Below, one piece after another: positions 1-11,169 of a stretch of 64,000 nt of DNA. Made by a program: the position numbers and the translations under genes. The stretch's first letter is position 1; every line of letters starts with the position of its first letter. Under the pieces are notes generated by a model. It had not been told where the DNA came from. It did no database searches and saw only the letters and a program-made list of their open reading frames with translations. This DNA comes from Mantis religiosa (lineage: Eukaryota; Arthropoda; Insecta; Mantodea; Mantidae). The stretch spans positions 900,501 through 964,500 of the forward strand of contig JAUKNK010000057.1 of assembly GCA_030765055.1 (NCBI GenBank). Reading direction: 5' to 3'.

Positions 1-857
1 AGCTCTTATTACAAACTTTACATTGGTGTGAGTTCTTACCATCATGAATTAAATTATGTCTTTTCAAATCCGACAACACAATAAACCTCTTATCACAGAC
101 TTTACATTTGTGCGGCTTTTTACCTTCATGACATAAATAGTGTCTTTTCAAATTTGACAACTCTCTAAAGCTCTTATTACAAACTTGACATTGGTGAGCT
201 TCTTACCATCATGAACTAAATTATGTCTTTTCAAACTGGACAAGATAGTAAACCTCTTATCACAAACTTTACAATTGTGTGCCCTCTTACCTTCATGAAT
301 TAAATTATGTGTTTTCAAAGTTGACAACTGAGTAAAGCTCTTATCACAAACCTTACATTTGTGTGGCTTCTTACCTTCATGAATTAGATGATGTGTTTTC
401 AAATTTGACAACTGAGTAAAGCACTTATTACAAACTTTACATACGTGTGGCTTCTTACTTTCATGAACTAAAATATGTGTTTTCAAATGTGATGACTGAG
501 TAAAGCTCTTATCACAAACTTTACATTGGTATTGTTTTTTACCCGCATGATTTAGGTCATATTTTTTCAAATTCGATACAGATCTAAAGCCCTTCTCACA
601 CGTGCTAGACTGTTGGGTTGCTTTGCTCATATCACTGAAAGTACTGTGTTTTAAATATAAAGATTTTATAAACGTATCTGCGCCATCACTGCATTTACCA
701 TGTTGATCGCATTGTACGTAGTCCTGTGTGGTTAGGACATCGCATGTAACATCACATTCTTGATAATCATAGCAAAGACGACCGACTCCATTACAGAAGT
801 TTGGGTCTCTTGTTGGGACTTCCCCAGAAAACAATGGAGACTTGACAGGAACTGTGT
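1..857 (-). CDS. C2H2 zinc-finger protein, last exon (partial, one frameshift)
   Basis: This exon codes for an array of C2H2 zinc fingers, so the product is probably a nuclear DNA-binding protein. After a non-finger leader (about 90 residues) comes a degenerate finger lacking its first Cys, with Tyr for the first His. Four complete fingers follow (CKVCDKSFTQSSHLKTH and relatives) with seven-residue linkers such as HEGKKPH. Near 205 one base is missing relative to sibling repeats (AAGAAGCTCACC against AAGAACTCACACC). The frame breaks there, but two more complete fingers and the start of another follow to the window edge. The exon is open upstream of 834 to candidate acceptors at 851 or 857; no ATG is needed inside it. 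The frameshift could be a real lesion or an assembly error. The cluster of acidic exons at 14.5 and 45.7 kb fits the same gene family. Confidence 0.85.
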
Positions 858-1295
858 CTGGGTATAATCTGAAATTTTGTTGAACTTAGTATCATTTTTA
901 AAATGTGTGACAACAAACGCAGAGATAAGTGGAAAGGAGCTGCAAATGATGAATCTATCCACAATTATCATTTTAAATTAATCCAGAAGTGAATGGCCCA
1001 GTACAGTAACCTTTGTTCTGCTCTAATTTGTGGTGAAGAAAGCAAGTAATTATCAGGTAATGCCTACAGCAAAGTGATCAACTATACAATACAATGTTTG
1101 GTTATTGTATTACAGCAATATTACTTCAAGGGTTATGAAACCATGCGCTCATTTGACTTTGCTGTCACCTATGATTAGAAAGTGAAGAAAGCTTTGAATA
1201 CTGGTTTACCTGAACAAGCAGAACTGGGAGGTTCTCATATCACATTCTTGTTCCTTTAAGGAATAAATAAAGAAATCAAAGGAGAGAATTTGGAC
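858..1295. other. intergenic or intronic, nothing recognised
   Basis: AT-rich single-copy-looking sequence just upstream of the zinc-finger exon. It probably is intron of that gene if 2729-2760 is an upstream exon. I see no coding pattern, repeat or RNA. Confidence 0.5.
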
Positions 1296-1600
1296 ACACT
1301 GAGACAGACTGAAAAATTTAATGCCATAGGCAGGACCTGAAGACGAATCTCCCAGTCTCTGTCAGTTGTTCTAACAATTGAGCGGACATTAATTCTCCAA
1401 ATGACTCGCATTATCCCGGTAAGCCACTAAGAAATTCTCGTATACATATCAGACAACTCCTTAATGACGATGTACAACACGTAAGAACCTAAGCCCAGGC
1501 CTTATAGTCAATCACTATTATTTGTCAATCTGACTCAATCTATCCAGAATTTGGCCTAAACACGGCTGGTGTGACAGAACAATTTAATTTCCATTTAGAT
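1296..1600 (-). repeat. tRNA-related SINE, family 2, with inverted tail
   Basis: Begins with the family signature in reverse (agactgaaaaatttaatgcc), then a decayed tRNA-like head and a middle region ending near gccttatagtcaatcactat. The last ~75 bases turn round into the forward tail of the same family (ggcctaaacacggctggtgtg ... aatttccat). It is therefore a minus unit joined to a plus tail, the same arrangement as at 10399, 24790 and 36045. I found no clear target duplication. Confidence 0.65.
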
Positions 1601-2534
1601 CTTTATAAAATGTTTGTACATGTCCATACACATGCTAAAGATGTCCTCCATTTTTTGAATGGCACTTTCAGTTATGGATATGCCGGCTGCAGATCCATGA
1701 CATTTGTATGATTTTCAGCAAATAGGATGTATCTGTCAGACAACTATTAATAGATGGATGTATTGCTACTATTCGAAATATAGCCGTCTTGTAAGCAAAT
1801 TCTTTATACTGGGAAAATGCAAATGATTATTACTTATTCTTTGGAAAATCCATAGCTGCAGTTTCTAGAAATGACATTGTTTTTAAAATTGTGGTCACCG
1901 TTTGTTAAAGTTCATAATCTGAGTTCCGAAATATATGCAATAATGGAGTATCAAATTGTGCTAAAATACCACATCATAAAGAATCTCTTAATGCACTTAA
2001 AATAAAAAACTTGAAAATATAAAAAATATAAAACTATAAAATAATAAGGAATATATAGTACAAAAAAGATCATAAAACTAAATAATAAAAACAAAATAAT
2101 AATATAAAATATAACATAAACCAGAAAATATGCATGCAAAGATGCAGTAGAAATTTTCAAAATATGCACAGAAATAATGCAGTATGAAATGGTGCTAATA
2201 TTTTACCTTATTGGGAAACTTTTATTACACCTAACCTCAGCAAGATATAAAGAAGGAATTAATTTTTCTGACCTAAATCATACTTTGAAGTGCAAAAATT
2301 TTCATAGAGAAAACCAAATCCATCCAGAAATTCGAGCCACAGTTTCCTCCAAGTAGCGAAAAAGCAAGGGACAGAGCACTCAAAGATAGGAATAACACCA
2401 CAAGAACTGCACAATGTAAGTTACAGCGCATGTTCTTATATGACGTTAGTGCTTGTATGGCACAGAATAGCTGCAAATAAGTGAACATCTACAGCACAGC
2501 AGTTGAAGTACATAGTTTCATATACACATAATTA
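1601..2534. other. AT-rich noncoding stretch
   Basis: Very AT-rich, especially 1960-2120. Short open frames here have low-complexity hydrophobic translations typical of AT-rich DNA. No gene or repeat recognised. Confidence 0.5.
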
Positions 2535-2985
2535 CAAATATAATCTGTTGTATTTTGTAGACAGAAATATGTTCAATCTGGAAATTAGTTTTGTCCCATA
2601 CCATTTTGCTTAGAGCAAGTTCTACAGTATATCAATCTGTATTAGTTCAAGAGCTTGATCACACACATACTAAAACATAAATGCTGGAGTAAACATAAGG
2701 CTTACAATTGAAAAGAGTCAAGACTTACCTTGAAGATTTTATTGTAGGAAGGACCACATCCTGTAACAGAATAATTTAAATGTATACAGCATTCATACTA
2801 ATATCTACACAGTGTTAAATGTCCTGCTAAAACATTTACAGGATATGTAGAGACAATATTTGATATTTTATCATGCAGTGATGTGTTAGAAAACCAAAAA
2901 GTGTAGAAAGTATTTGTTTGGTTTAGAGAACACAGAACTGGAAACAGAAATGTTTAATAAATCAGAGTGTATGATTATATATTGC
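2535..2985. repeat. segmental duplication 1, copy a
   Basis: Matches 44395-44825 in the same orientation over about 430 bases with scattered substitutions and small indels. Shared blocks include gcttagagcaagttctacag and tttagagaacacagaactgg. It contains the 32-nt candidate exon at 2729-2760. The match stops abruptly after atgattata on the right. Confidence 0.85.
2729..2760 (-). other. candidate 32-nt exon of the zinc-finger gene
   Basis: On the minus strand a 32-nt block lies between an acceptor (ctgttacag) and a consensus donor (gtaagt). The duplicate at 44584-44615 keeps the same length and both splice sites (donor gtaaga) with a few substitutions. In the frame left by the acidic exon (which ends on a complete codon) it would read DVVLPTIKSS and leave two bases. 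The zinc-finger exon appears to need one base, so another exon may intervene or the gene may be broken. Confidence 0.45.
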
Positions 2986-5300
2986 TCGTATGTCCCATTT
3001 AATCATTGCTTGTTTTTCCAATTCCTCCATTTTTGTGAAACCTCTACAATTGTCCTGTTTAATAGGCTGTCATTCAAATATTAAGCAAAGTATTATTTAT
3101 TTTTTTAATAATTAACCATTTATAAATAATAATTATTGCTAACAAAAACTATAATTATTTATAACAAAAACTTCACTTATCTTTAAGGATTATGGAAATT
3201 TCAAGTAATTATGAGATCGTAACTTTGTACACATTCATTTACATTATCAATCACTTTTAATTTCATTGTAGTCAACGAAACCAGAATGACAGAACATTTT
3301 GTAAATATTAGGTATAAACATACTGATAAATCAGCCACAGCAGATAAGTTCTGATCATTTAACCATGAAATAAATAGGAAGTTAAATTATTAAAACAATG
3401 AAATAGTCCAATAGCCTTAATGGTTTGGGAAAAGTATTTATTTTAAAAAGTAGCATGTAATGAATTTTGAAATATTGACAATTGATTCTGTCTTTAAATT
3501 TGTTTCATTTTCAGACTTTAGTAGTACTGGCAGGTGTGTAGAGATCTCCAGTGACGAATCTTGAGAAACACAAAATTGAAATTGATTGATAATATAAATA
3601 AAGGTTTATGAAATTGCGATCTTATTTCAGGAAGTTTCCATGACTTTCTTTAAAGTTAAATGAATTATTGTAATAAATAATTATATTTGTGTAGTGTTTG
3701 TTGCATCACTGTTTCTAATTTCCTTTTTAGGTAATTATATGATGCTATCTGTCAAGCTGGCTGAGTGGCACCATCTCTATATCTTGGCAGAGGACCTAAC
3801 AGCGGACCCTCATACAATGGTATAAACATGTCATAGAGCTAGCGATCACTCTAAACTAATTCAGGATAAGGGATAACATTATAAATGAACCTAAAACAGC
3901 TAACTTAACAAGAGCAAGTTTGAATTCAGAACCTCGCTAGCTCCATATTACAGAAGTGGCAGGTTTTCCACTAAATGCCACACCATTCAAATGGATCCAT
4001 AAATAAAAGTCGAGAGGGTTAAGGTAACTGAACCTCCATGTGTGCTCCATTCTTGAAAGATTTCTAAAAACTGGCAATTATAGAAAATGAAATGCTTGTT
4101 GCACAAAGCATATTGCACATCAAACTGCTAAGGGCAGTATCTACCTCAAGTACATCAAAATGATTTCTCCACTTGGTGGTCGGGTTAGCATGTATGGTAC
4201 AAGAAGTGAAAAGCAGCTTTATAATGCCATGCAGTTGTTACTACCCTTCCAAACAAATGTATTTGATTATGATCATGAGGATGAAAAACAGCCCGACGTC
4301 ACTTCTGTACTCTATGCAAGTGATCAGGGTACAAGGTACTGTCATGATGAATATGATACACTTAAATGCAGTTCAAGGGCCACATGTAACTGGCCCACTG
4401 TCCACATAAACCTCTAGATCAGGTCATATCAGGTAGGCAGTGCTGAGTCTCTTTCACATACAGAATGTGTCAAATACACAGCACAAGAGTTGCTGGCATG
4501 ATATATTGTTTGAATTTATATGCTATTGCCAAAATAAGTCTAAAGAATGAATGTGGCAATGTAACACAAACCTGACATACATCTTAACTCTGCTCCAACA
4601 CTATACAAGAATTAATTTTCCTTAAGGCAAAGCCCAAAGCTTACCTAAGTAAAATTACATGTAATATACACAAATGTTGTTCACATAGGCTTGGCTTCAG
4701 CGCCTGAAACAACTTAACACTTGATAACTATGATCAAATGACTCTTTAACGCTTACTGCTATCCAAACACATCACTCTTCACTACCTCGTTTACTGACCA
4801 GTGCCTCAGTCATGTTTACTTTCTGGCCAGCTCATATCACCTGACCTAAGCTTCATGGCTGGCCAACATACATCTCCTTGAATCTGCAGCTACTATAGCA
4901 ACACTTCTACACAGGAGAACTCTACAGTGAAGGCTTTTTGGTGGATAGTGACAAAAAGACAGAGGACAAAGTCCCATCTCTACTCTCTCAGTGTGGTTGG
5001 CATTATTCCCTAACTTCATTTTCTCTCCAATTAGGGAGGAAAAATGCACTGTTCTAGTTGTTGGCAGCCAGTACTCACTTGTTCTGAAGATGTCCAAAAG
5101 ACATAAGGGCATAAAGGCAAGTGATAACTCATCACTTAAATCAAGGAATACAGACCCAAAATCTACATTGTTTGATTACATCATTAGCATTTACTTCAAA
5201 TATTAAATGCCTATTTCAACAAATGTCATATTTAAAAAACTAAACAGCTAAAAATTATAGAGCTGAATATCACAAAGTATAACAAGCTAATGTCATAATC
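2986..5300. other. intergenic or intronic, nothing recognised
   Basis: About 2.3 kb of AT-rich DNA. The open frames at 4160-4417 and 4846-5206 overlap each other on different frames and strands and show no family resemblance. I see no repeat with a partner elsewhere in the window. Confidence 0.5.
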
Positions 5301-5304
5301 ATAT

Positions 5305-5856
5305 TGTAACGGGAGCGCTGGAACACCCTGTGAAAGCAGCTGGCAGCGGGAGACAGGGAAGGTTCGGTCAGCCACGCCCTCGCCTCGTTTGTCCTATAGT
5401 GGTGACAGGCTGTGGTTGGGGGAAAAACATGACTGTGCCGTATGTTTCCTTACACCTGGTTCTCGATCTTTCTGTTACTAGAACAATCCTGTAAACACCA
5501 GAAGTTGGCGATATTCCTATTTAAAGAGGGTTACAGACAGACAGAGTTGAGTTGGTTTTGGTTTTGTCAGTTAGTGAGTGAGGAGACAGTAAGTTCTTGG
5601 TGTAAGAGTTAGTCAGTGACGTGTTAATGTACGAGAAGATTGTGCAACGGAAGACTGTACGTAACTGTGAAGGTGTACCGGAGCTTACGTAACCACGAGT
5701 ACAAGGAAATTGTAACGGACGAACTGGTAAATTGTAATTGTGTGCAGCAAGTAATTCTGTGTAATTGGCAAGAGTTTAACTGTAAGTCGGTGGAAATAAA
5801 GAACATGGTTGAGTGGTGTAATTGGACTTTTCATTTCACGAACCCACAAAGTCACA
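5305..5856 (+). repeat. 5' LTR of element A
   Basis: 552 bp. Compared by eye with the 3' LTR it differs by about eight substitutions and two single-base indels, close to 98% identity, so the insertion is fairly young. It has a TATA-like ctatttaaag near 5517 and a polyadenylation signal AATAAA at 5795-5800. The last ~25 bases (ttcacgaacccacaaag plus tcaca) recur at the ends of the LTRs of B, C and D. Confidence 0.92.
5517..5526 (+). promoter_or_regulatory. LTR TATA box
   Basis: ctatttaaag lies about 275 bases upstream of the AATAAA signal in the 5' LTR and is repeated in the 3' LTR near 7229. In the solo LTR D the matching place reads cctataaaag. This is the probable core promoter of the element's transcript. 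Confidence 0.55.
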
Positions 5857-5857
5857 C

Positions 5858-5873
5858 TGGTGTCAGGAAGCGG
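5858..5873 (+). other. primer-binding site, tRNA-Leu-like
   Basis: TGGTGTCAGGAAGCGG begins one base after the 5' LTR. The first three bases complement the CCA tail of a tRNA, and the rest resembles the complement of a tRNA-Leu 3' end. The identical motif follows the 5' LTR of element C (minus, near 27803-27818). The tRNA assignment is from memory. Confidence 0.65.
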
Positions 5874-5901
5874 GAAAACAACATCACCGAACATTACAAC
5901 C

Positions 5902-7206
5902 ATGGACGCGGCATTGGAAAATTTTTTGGAGAAGATGATGGAAATGAAGGCCGAACTAATCTCGGAAATGAAGACGGCTAAAGACAACATCACCAGGAAG
6001 ATGGAAGAAATGCAGGCCGAATTAACAGAGACGCTGGAGACTAGAAATAACCTGGCCGCGGAACTGAAACTAATCAGGACGGCTAGGGACAACATCGCCG
6101 AGAAGATGGAACAAATGAAGGCCGAGTTAACCACGGAAATGAGAGCAGCGAATGACGGTCTGGCTACCGAAATGAAGGTGGCGAACGAGGCTCTCGCCGC
6201 CAAGTTTGAGGAACGGTTGGCCGGCGTGAGGGATGACGTCGCGAACCTGGGCAAACGGAAGGGTCAAGTAGACGACCGCCTTAATGATTTAGAGGAAAAG
6301 GCCGACAACATCGCAAAACCCCTCACCCGCCTGACGGAGGAAAACCGGCCTTATGTGTGGACGCAGGACGCCGAAGACGCTTTCCAGCACCCGAAGGGGA
6401 CCCGGTGCAGTGCTTCAATTTTGGGTTTCCCACAACCGGGAGGCGCCTTCATTGTGGACACCGACGCCAGCGAACATTGCATTGGAGGTGTCCTATCGCA
6501 GATCCAGGACGGCCACGAGCGCACAAGAGTGGAAGAGGAGGAGCGTGCCGCAGCAGTCCGAGTAGTTGTGGCAGTGCCTGCTGAAGGCTGGGATAGCGCA
6601 GGCCTGAGGAGGGAGCAGCTGGCGGACGCAGACTTGGGGCCACTCTTGAGGGAAGTGGACGCAGGGACGAGCCCAACCTGGGAGGACATCGCACCGAGGA
6701 GCGCCACCTACAAGTCGCACTGGGCCCGATGGGACTCGTTGAAGACCAGAGAGGGCGTGCTGTTCCGGGTATGGGAGTCACCCGATGGGAAGGCGCAGAG
6801 AGAACAGTTGGTACTTCCCCGGAGCAAGGTCCCGGAAGTCTTGGAGGAAGTGCACGCCGGTACTTCAGGAGGACACCTGGGAGCGAACCGAATGATTCAC
6901 AAACTACGGCAGCGCTACTTCTGGCGGAGACTCCGAGCAGATGCTGGTGGTACACCTGGACCGCCTCGCACGCTACGATGGGGCTGTTCGAGGCGAACAG
7001 CTTTGAGGAGGAAGCAGTGTAACGGGAGCGCTGGAACACCCTGTGAAAGCAGCTGGCAGCGGGAGACAGGGAAGGTTCGGTTAGCCACGCCCTCGCCTCG
7101 TTTGTCCTATAGTGGTGACAGGCTGTGGTTGGGGGAAAACATGACTGTGCCGTATGTTTCCTTACACCTGGTTCTCGATCTTTCTGTTACTAGAACAATC
7201 CTGTAA
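5902..7206 (+). pseudogene. gag-pol deletion fusion ORF of element A
   Basis: An open frame of about 434 codons from the ATG after the primer-binding site. Residues 1-140 are a heptad-rich Gag coiled-coil made of repeated MKAEL/MKTA-like units. Next comes a short RT-RNase H piece (PLTRLTEENRPYVWTQDAE ... FIVDTDASEHCIGGVLSQI), then the integrase zinc-binding region (VLEEVHAG, HLGANRMIHKLRQRYFW). The normal pol end (HLDRLARYDGAV) is present out of frame just before the purine tract, and the open frame runs on into the 3' LTR. Protease, RT palm and integrase core are missing, so no enzyme activity is expected. The frame survives two large deletions. Confidence 0.85.
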
Positions 7207-7567
7207 ACACCAGAAGTTGGCGATATTCCTATTTAAAGAGGGTTACAACCAGACAGAGTTGAGTTGGTTTTGGTTTTGTCAGTTAGTGAGTGAGGAGACA
7301 GTCAGTTCTTGGTGTAAGAGTTAGTCAGTGACGTGTTAATGTACGAGAAGATTGTGCAACGGAAGACTGTACGTAACTGTGAAGGTGTACCGGAGCTTAC
7401 GTAACCGCGAGTACAAGGAAATTGTAACGGACGAACTGGTAAATTGTAATTGTGTGCAGCAAGTAATTCTGTGTAATTGGCAAGAGTTTAACTGTAAGTC
7501 GGTGGAAATAAAGAACATTGTTGAGTGGTGTAATTGGACTTTTTATTCCACGAACCCACAAGTCACA
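7018..7567 (+). repeat. 3' LTR of element A
   Basis: 550 bp, preceded by the purine-rich tract gaggaggaagcag. Starts TGTAAC, ends AGTCACA and is followed by the target duplication atat. Confidence 0.92.
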
Positions 7568-8040
7568 ATATCTAGTTTCAACATGCTTTAAGACTAAAAA
7601 TAAGGAATATATACATAAACATGTTCTTCTAGGCAGAAGAAGAATGTTAAGATTAGATTAGATAGATTTGCATTCAGTAGGTTCACTTGTAGCCAGAAAA
7701 GGATGTGAACATTGCAATGTCCAGAGGTATAAGGTTTAATAGCATATATATGTACTTGAAAAGTTAACATAAGACACATATTATAGTATACAGCCAATAT
7801 GAACGGCAATATGGAAAACAAAGCAGGGGTAATTATATACGATACAAAATCAAACACTTTTAAATCAGCTTTCACTTGGCTTATGCGTACGTCTCAATAT
7901 TTTTGCAATGGATACCATTCATTGTTATTTCTTAAATTCATATACATTAAAAATAAACAATCAACATGCATCAAGCATTTATTGCTAATGATTCGTCATT
8001 GGAACAGTCAGATACTACTTACAGAGCTACAGAAGCATTA
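7568..8040. other. short unassigned stretch
   Basis: Between gypsy A and the 3' end of the long non-LTR copy. AT-rich, no recognisable coding. Part of it could be 3' UTR of the minus-strand non-LTR element. Confidence 0.4.
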
Positions 8041-8735
8041 TCAAGATAATTTGTCATTCAGATTATCTTGTACAGAATAAAAAGATTTTGAGCAAAGGCA
8101 CTCTCTAAGATCATTTTTTAAAGCACCACAATTACAAATTTTTTCATTAAGAATATTAGGAAGTGCGCCAAATATTTTGATAGTTTCATAATGCACACCT
8201 TTCTGGAAGCAAGAAAGTTTAACACTGAGATAATGGACATTATACATTTGTCTAGTGTCTATTCTGAGATTTTCATTATTTGTTGCAAATATGGCACGAT
8301 TGCATACAAATAATTTTAGGATTGTGAACATATACATGCAAGGAAGCGCTAATATCTTCAATCCTCTAAAAAGATCTTTACAGGAGCATCTGTTGTGGGT
8401 GTTAGTAAAGATTCTTATAAGCTTCGTTTGTATAAGAAATATTTTTTACTTTCTAATGAGTATTGCCCCAAAATTATATTCCATCACAGAGTTAAAGTAT
8501 GCATAATACTCTAATTTAACTATGTCAATTGAACTCACATTAAACAGCTCTCGGATAGCATAGCAGGCAGAGCTGAGTTTAGTTAAGATATAATTTATGT
8601 GAGCTTTCCAATCTAAACATCTGTTCACTTAAAGGCCCAGAAATTTTATGCTGTCAATTTCTTCTTAAAAACATATCATTAATCTCGATTTCTTGTTGAG
8701 CATAAGAAGTACGCCAGGTTATAAATTTTACCACT
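8041..8735 (-). pseudogene. non-LTR RT, C-terminal thumb region
   Basis: Reads EEIDSIKFLGL-like, then NRCLDWKAHINYILTKLSSA and YYAYFNSVMEYNFGAI, and ends FYSVQDNLNDKLS, the usual end of CR1/Jockey-like RT proteins. One stop lies after ILIRK and others upstream. It continues the RT at 9734-10398; the Penelope insertion separates them. Confidence 0.75.
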
Positions 8736-8737
8736 TT

Positions 8738-9733
8738 AGCTATGCGGAGCCCACATTCGCCTATTTTAGCCGACCTATACATGAGCTATTTTGAAAGACA
8801 TAGTAAAGGCCTTCCCACAGATTTATAAATTTTGGCGGAGATATGTTTATGATGTTTTTGCTATCATTCCGGAAAAACTTAGAGAAGATTCTCTAAAATT
8901 ACTAAACCTGGAAGTAGAAAGAGACAGCACCCTACCCTTTTTGGACCTCAAGATAACTAGGAATTTTTGAAAGAACAACAACACATAAAAGACATAGCAG
9001 TATTAAATGGACTCAACCCAGCCATCATAAGGAACATGATGAAGAGAAAGAAAAAACTGAAGATAATATAAAAAAATACCTCTCACACCACTTAAAAACA
9101 CAAATTGGCAATACAGAAAATTCACCTACCATCCATGGGCTTTTTAGAAAATTTGAATGAATCTTCAAAAGACTAAACTTAAAACTAGCACCCCAAAACA
9201 AATTCAGTCTGAGGAACCTGCTAAATAAACCACTGAAAAATTCAATCCTCAACAATTTGAAATCAGGAATTTATCAGATTAATGGTGAAACCTGTGAAAA
9301 AGGCTACATAGGAAAAACTAAGAGAAACTTGTTAACCAGGCAAAAAGAACACCAGAGAAACATTAAGTTGAAACAAGCGGAAAAATATGCAGTTTCACAC
9401 CATTTTTGGACAGAAAACCACAACATTGGCCACAACATTAAACTGTAAAAATCTTCAAGTACACCCACAGAATTGGATATTTGGGAAAAATATTCATAAA
9501 CAAAAACCATGATAAAGTTATAAGTTTTGAAATCCCGGCATTAAATGAAGTATTAAAACTTAGTACCCCAAACACCAGATGGTAGAGTGATCGGAGCTCC
9601 GTAGTAGTGGAAGAAGAGGAATGTTCATTTAGTCACCAAACAGCTGAGGATGAGATCAAATGATCTTGAAAATGTTTCAATTATACAACAAGTGAAGTTT
9701 GAATGTAAACATAGTGACTCATAAATCAAACTC
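8738..9733 (+). mobile_element. Penelope-like element P1 (5'-truncated)
   Basis: Starts within the RT near the catalytic motif (RYVYDVFAII, where YVDD is normal, so the first Asp is lost), followed by LPFLDLKIT. A frameshifted linker leads to the GIY-YIG endonuclease: GIYQINGETCEKGYIGKTKR, then SHHFWTENHN. The 3' end carries a hammerhead-like motif at 9641. The flanks aaattttaccacttt (8723-8737) and aaattgaccactttt (9734-9748) look like a ~14-base target duplication in the host non-LTR element. Confidence 0.85.
9641..9680 (+). ncRNA. hammerhead-ribozyme-like motif of P1 (decayed)
   Basis: CTGAGGA fits the CTGANGA core, followed by stem II AGATC-aaat-GATCT and then GAAAA where the core wants GAAAC. 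The stem III/cleavage part reads ATGTTTC instead of ATGTC. The arrangement matches the copies at 20562, 28954 and 50219, but the core is damaged, so self-cleavage is doubtful. Confidence 0.5.
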
Positions 9734-10398
9734 AAATTGACCACTTTTGTTTTGTCTAGATTCACAGATAATTTTTTCACTTTAAACCAGCATGACATAC
9801 AGTTCAGAACATAATTCATTGTAATTCTACACTTGTTTAATTTTGTACTGGTCACCAGGTCACTAGTGTCAACAGCGAAAAGAACTGTACTTGCAATGTC
9901 CTTTATATAAAGTGAGAGGTCATTTATACAGATCAGAAATAATAAAGGCCCTAACACGGAACCTTGGGATACTCCGTGAGTTACCACTTTCCAGCTCGAA
10001 GTTTGCTTTTCATAACCAATATCACTGATGGCTACTTGAACACTCTTGTTTTCTTTCATTTAGATATGAAACAAACCAACTTAGATGTTCATTTCTTAGT
10101 CTATAGAATTCCAATTTTACGATAAGAATCTTATCATTAACACAATCAAATCCTTTGCTAGATAATAAAAAATTCCACCTACATGCCTTTTATCATTTAA
10201 GGCAGTCAACACTTCATGTGTAAGTTTGTAAATTGCATTATTAGTTGTTATTCCCTTTCTGAATGCAAACTGAACACTGACAAGTATGTTGTTATATTCA
10301 AGGTGTTTATATAGTCTGATGAACATGACTTTCTCAACAACTTTTGAAAAAATCGGCAGGAGAGATATTGGTCCATAATTTGAAACATTATTACATTC
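9734..10398 (-). pseudogene. non-LTR reverse transcriptase core, broken
   Basis: Minus-strand frames give NYGPISLLPIFSKVVEKV (RT motif 0/1), FAFRKGITTNNAIY, VSQGSVLGPLLFLICINDL (motif B) and VLFAVDTSDL where FADDT is normal. The first catalytic Asp is therefore Val. A frameshift falls between the two larger open frames near 10060-10117. It is part of the element at 8041-12120 and inactive. Confidence 0.85.
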
Positions 10399-10633
10399 TT
10401 TGATAGATATAGTCAACATGAAAAATTCAATGCCATGGCTGGGATTTGAACCTGGGATCTCCTGGTTTCTGTCCAGTCGGCATGGTAGCTCAATGGGCTA
10501 CTGGACGGAAACCAGGAGATCCGTCGTTCAAATCCCGGTCATGGCATTGAATTTTTCATGTTGACTCTATCTATCAAAAGCTTAGCCTATATACGGCTAG
10601 TGTGAAGAGATAATTAGTTTCCATCAATTAACT
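10399..10633. repeat. foldback (inverted-dimer) SINE, family 2
   Basis: Left arm 10399-10479 is the reverse complement of right arm about 10500-10578 with few mismatches, around a ~20-base loop (cggcatggtagctcaatggg). Each arm holds the SINE B box (ttcaaatccc or its complement) and the signature attgaatttttcatg. A forward tail with gcctatatacggctagtgtg follows. Target duplication: aacattattacattc (10384-10398) and aagattattgcattc (10634-10648), 13 of 15 matching. The same block of the host RT gene is thus split and doubled, so the whole foldback entered as one unit. Confidence 0.85.
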
Positions 10634-10648
10634 AAGATTATTGCATTC

Positions 10649-11169
10649 GTCTGTTTTGAAAAGAGGTTTAACATTTACGTGTTTCATTGTCTAGCTTTTA
10701 GAGACTCATAGCATAAATAACTAAAGGGAATGCTATTTTGTGAGGAGCAAGATTTTAAGATTTTTGTAGATATTTCATAATAACCAGAAGAATTCTTCAC
10801 TTTTAAGGAGTCAATAATTTTATTTACTTGGAACGTGTAGTTCAACTGGCTTTAAATGTAGGCACAAAGTTTGTGAAACTTGATCTCAGAAATTCTAGTG
10901 CTGCATCTTTACTTCCATAATGAATACTATGTTTTTTTGTTATATCCAAAAAGAATTTATTGAACAATTCTGCAATTTCAAGAGGTTTGGCAATTTCATG
11001 ACTGTCAACACGTAAGTGTTATTGGGCAATTTTCTGATGAGTGTTTACATGTCACATTTTTTATAATATGCCAAGTTTTTTTTATTTTGTTGTCTGAGTT
11101 CAGAATTAGTTTATCATAATGCAATACTCTAGAATTTTAGAATTTTACAACATTTTTGTAGTAATTTTT
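10649..11169 (-). pseudogene. non-LTR ORF2 linker
   Basis: Connects endonuclease and RT of the 8041-12120 element. The part next to the SINE reads VNVKPLFKTDECNN on the minus strand, the run-up to the NYxPISLLP motif. The remainder is too decayed to align by eye. Confidence 0.6.

Larger units (their letters stand above)
5305..7567 (+). mobile_element. LTR retrotransposon A (Ty3/gypsy type), internally deleted
   Basis: Two direct LTRs (5305-5856 and 7018-7567) start TGTAAC and end TCACA and flank only 1161 bases of internal sequence. A 4-bp target duplication (atat, 5301-5304 and 7568-7571) brackets the element. The internal part has a primer-binding site, a Gag coiled-coil, a piece of the RT/RNase H region, the integrase zinc-binding region and the last residues of the integrase tail, followed by a purine-rich tract (about 7003-7017). 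Capsid, nucleocapsid, protease, most of RT and the integrase core are gone. It cannot make its own enzymes and would need them from relatives. Confidence 0.93.

Noticed and set aside
4160..4417. Two overlapping plus-strand frames of 85 and 78 codons
   Set aside because: No homologous motif, no partner elsewhere, and the two frames exclude each other.
5640..5806. Open frames repeated at 5624-5981 and 7336-7591
   Set aside because: They are identical because they lie in the two LTRs, and they have no coding signature.
6351..7039. Long antisense open frames opposite gypsy A
   Set aside because: They mirror the GC-rich sense coding strand. No motif or family resemblance; shadows of the real frame.
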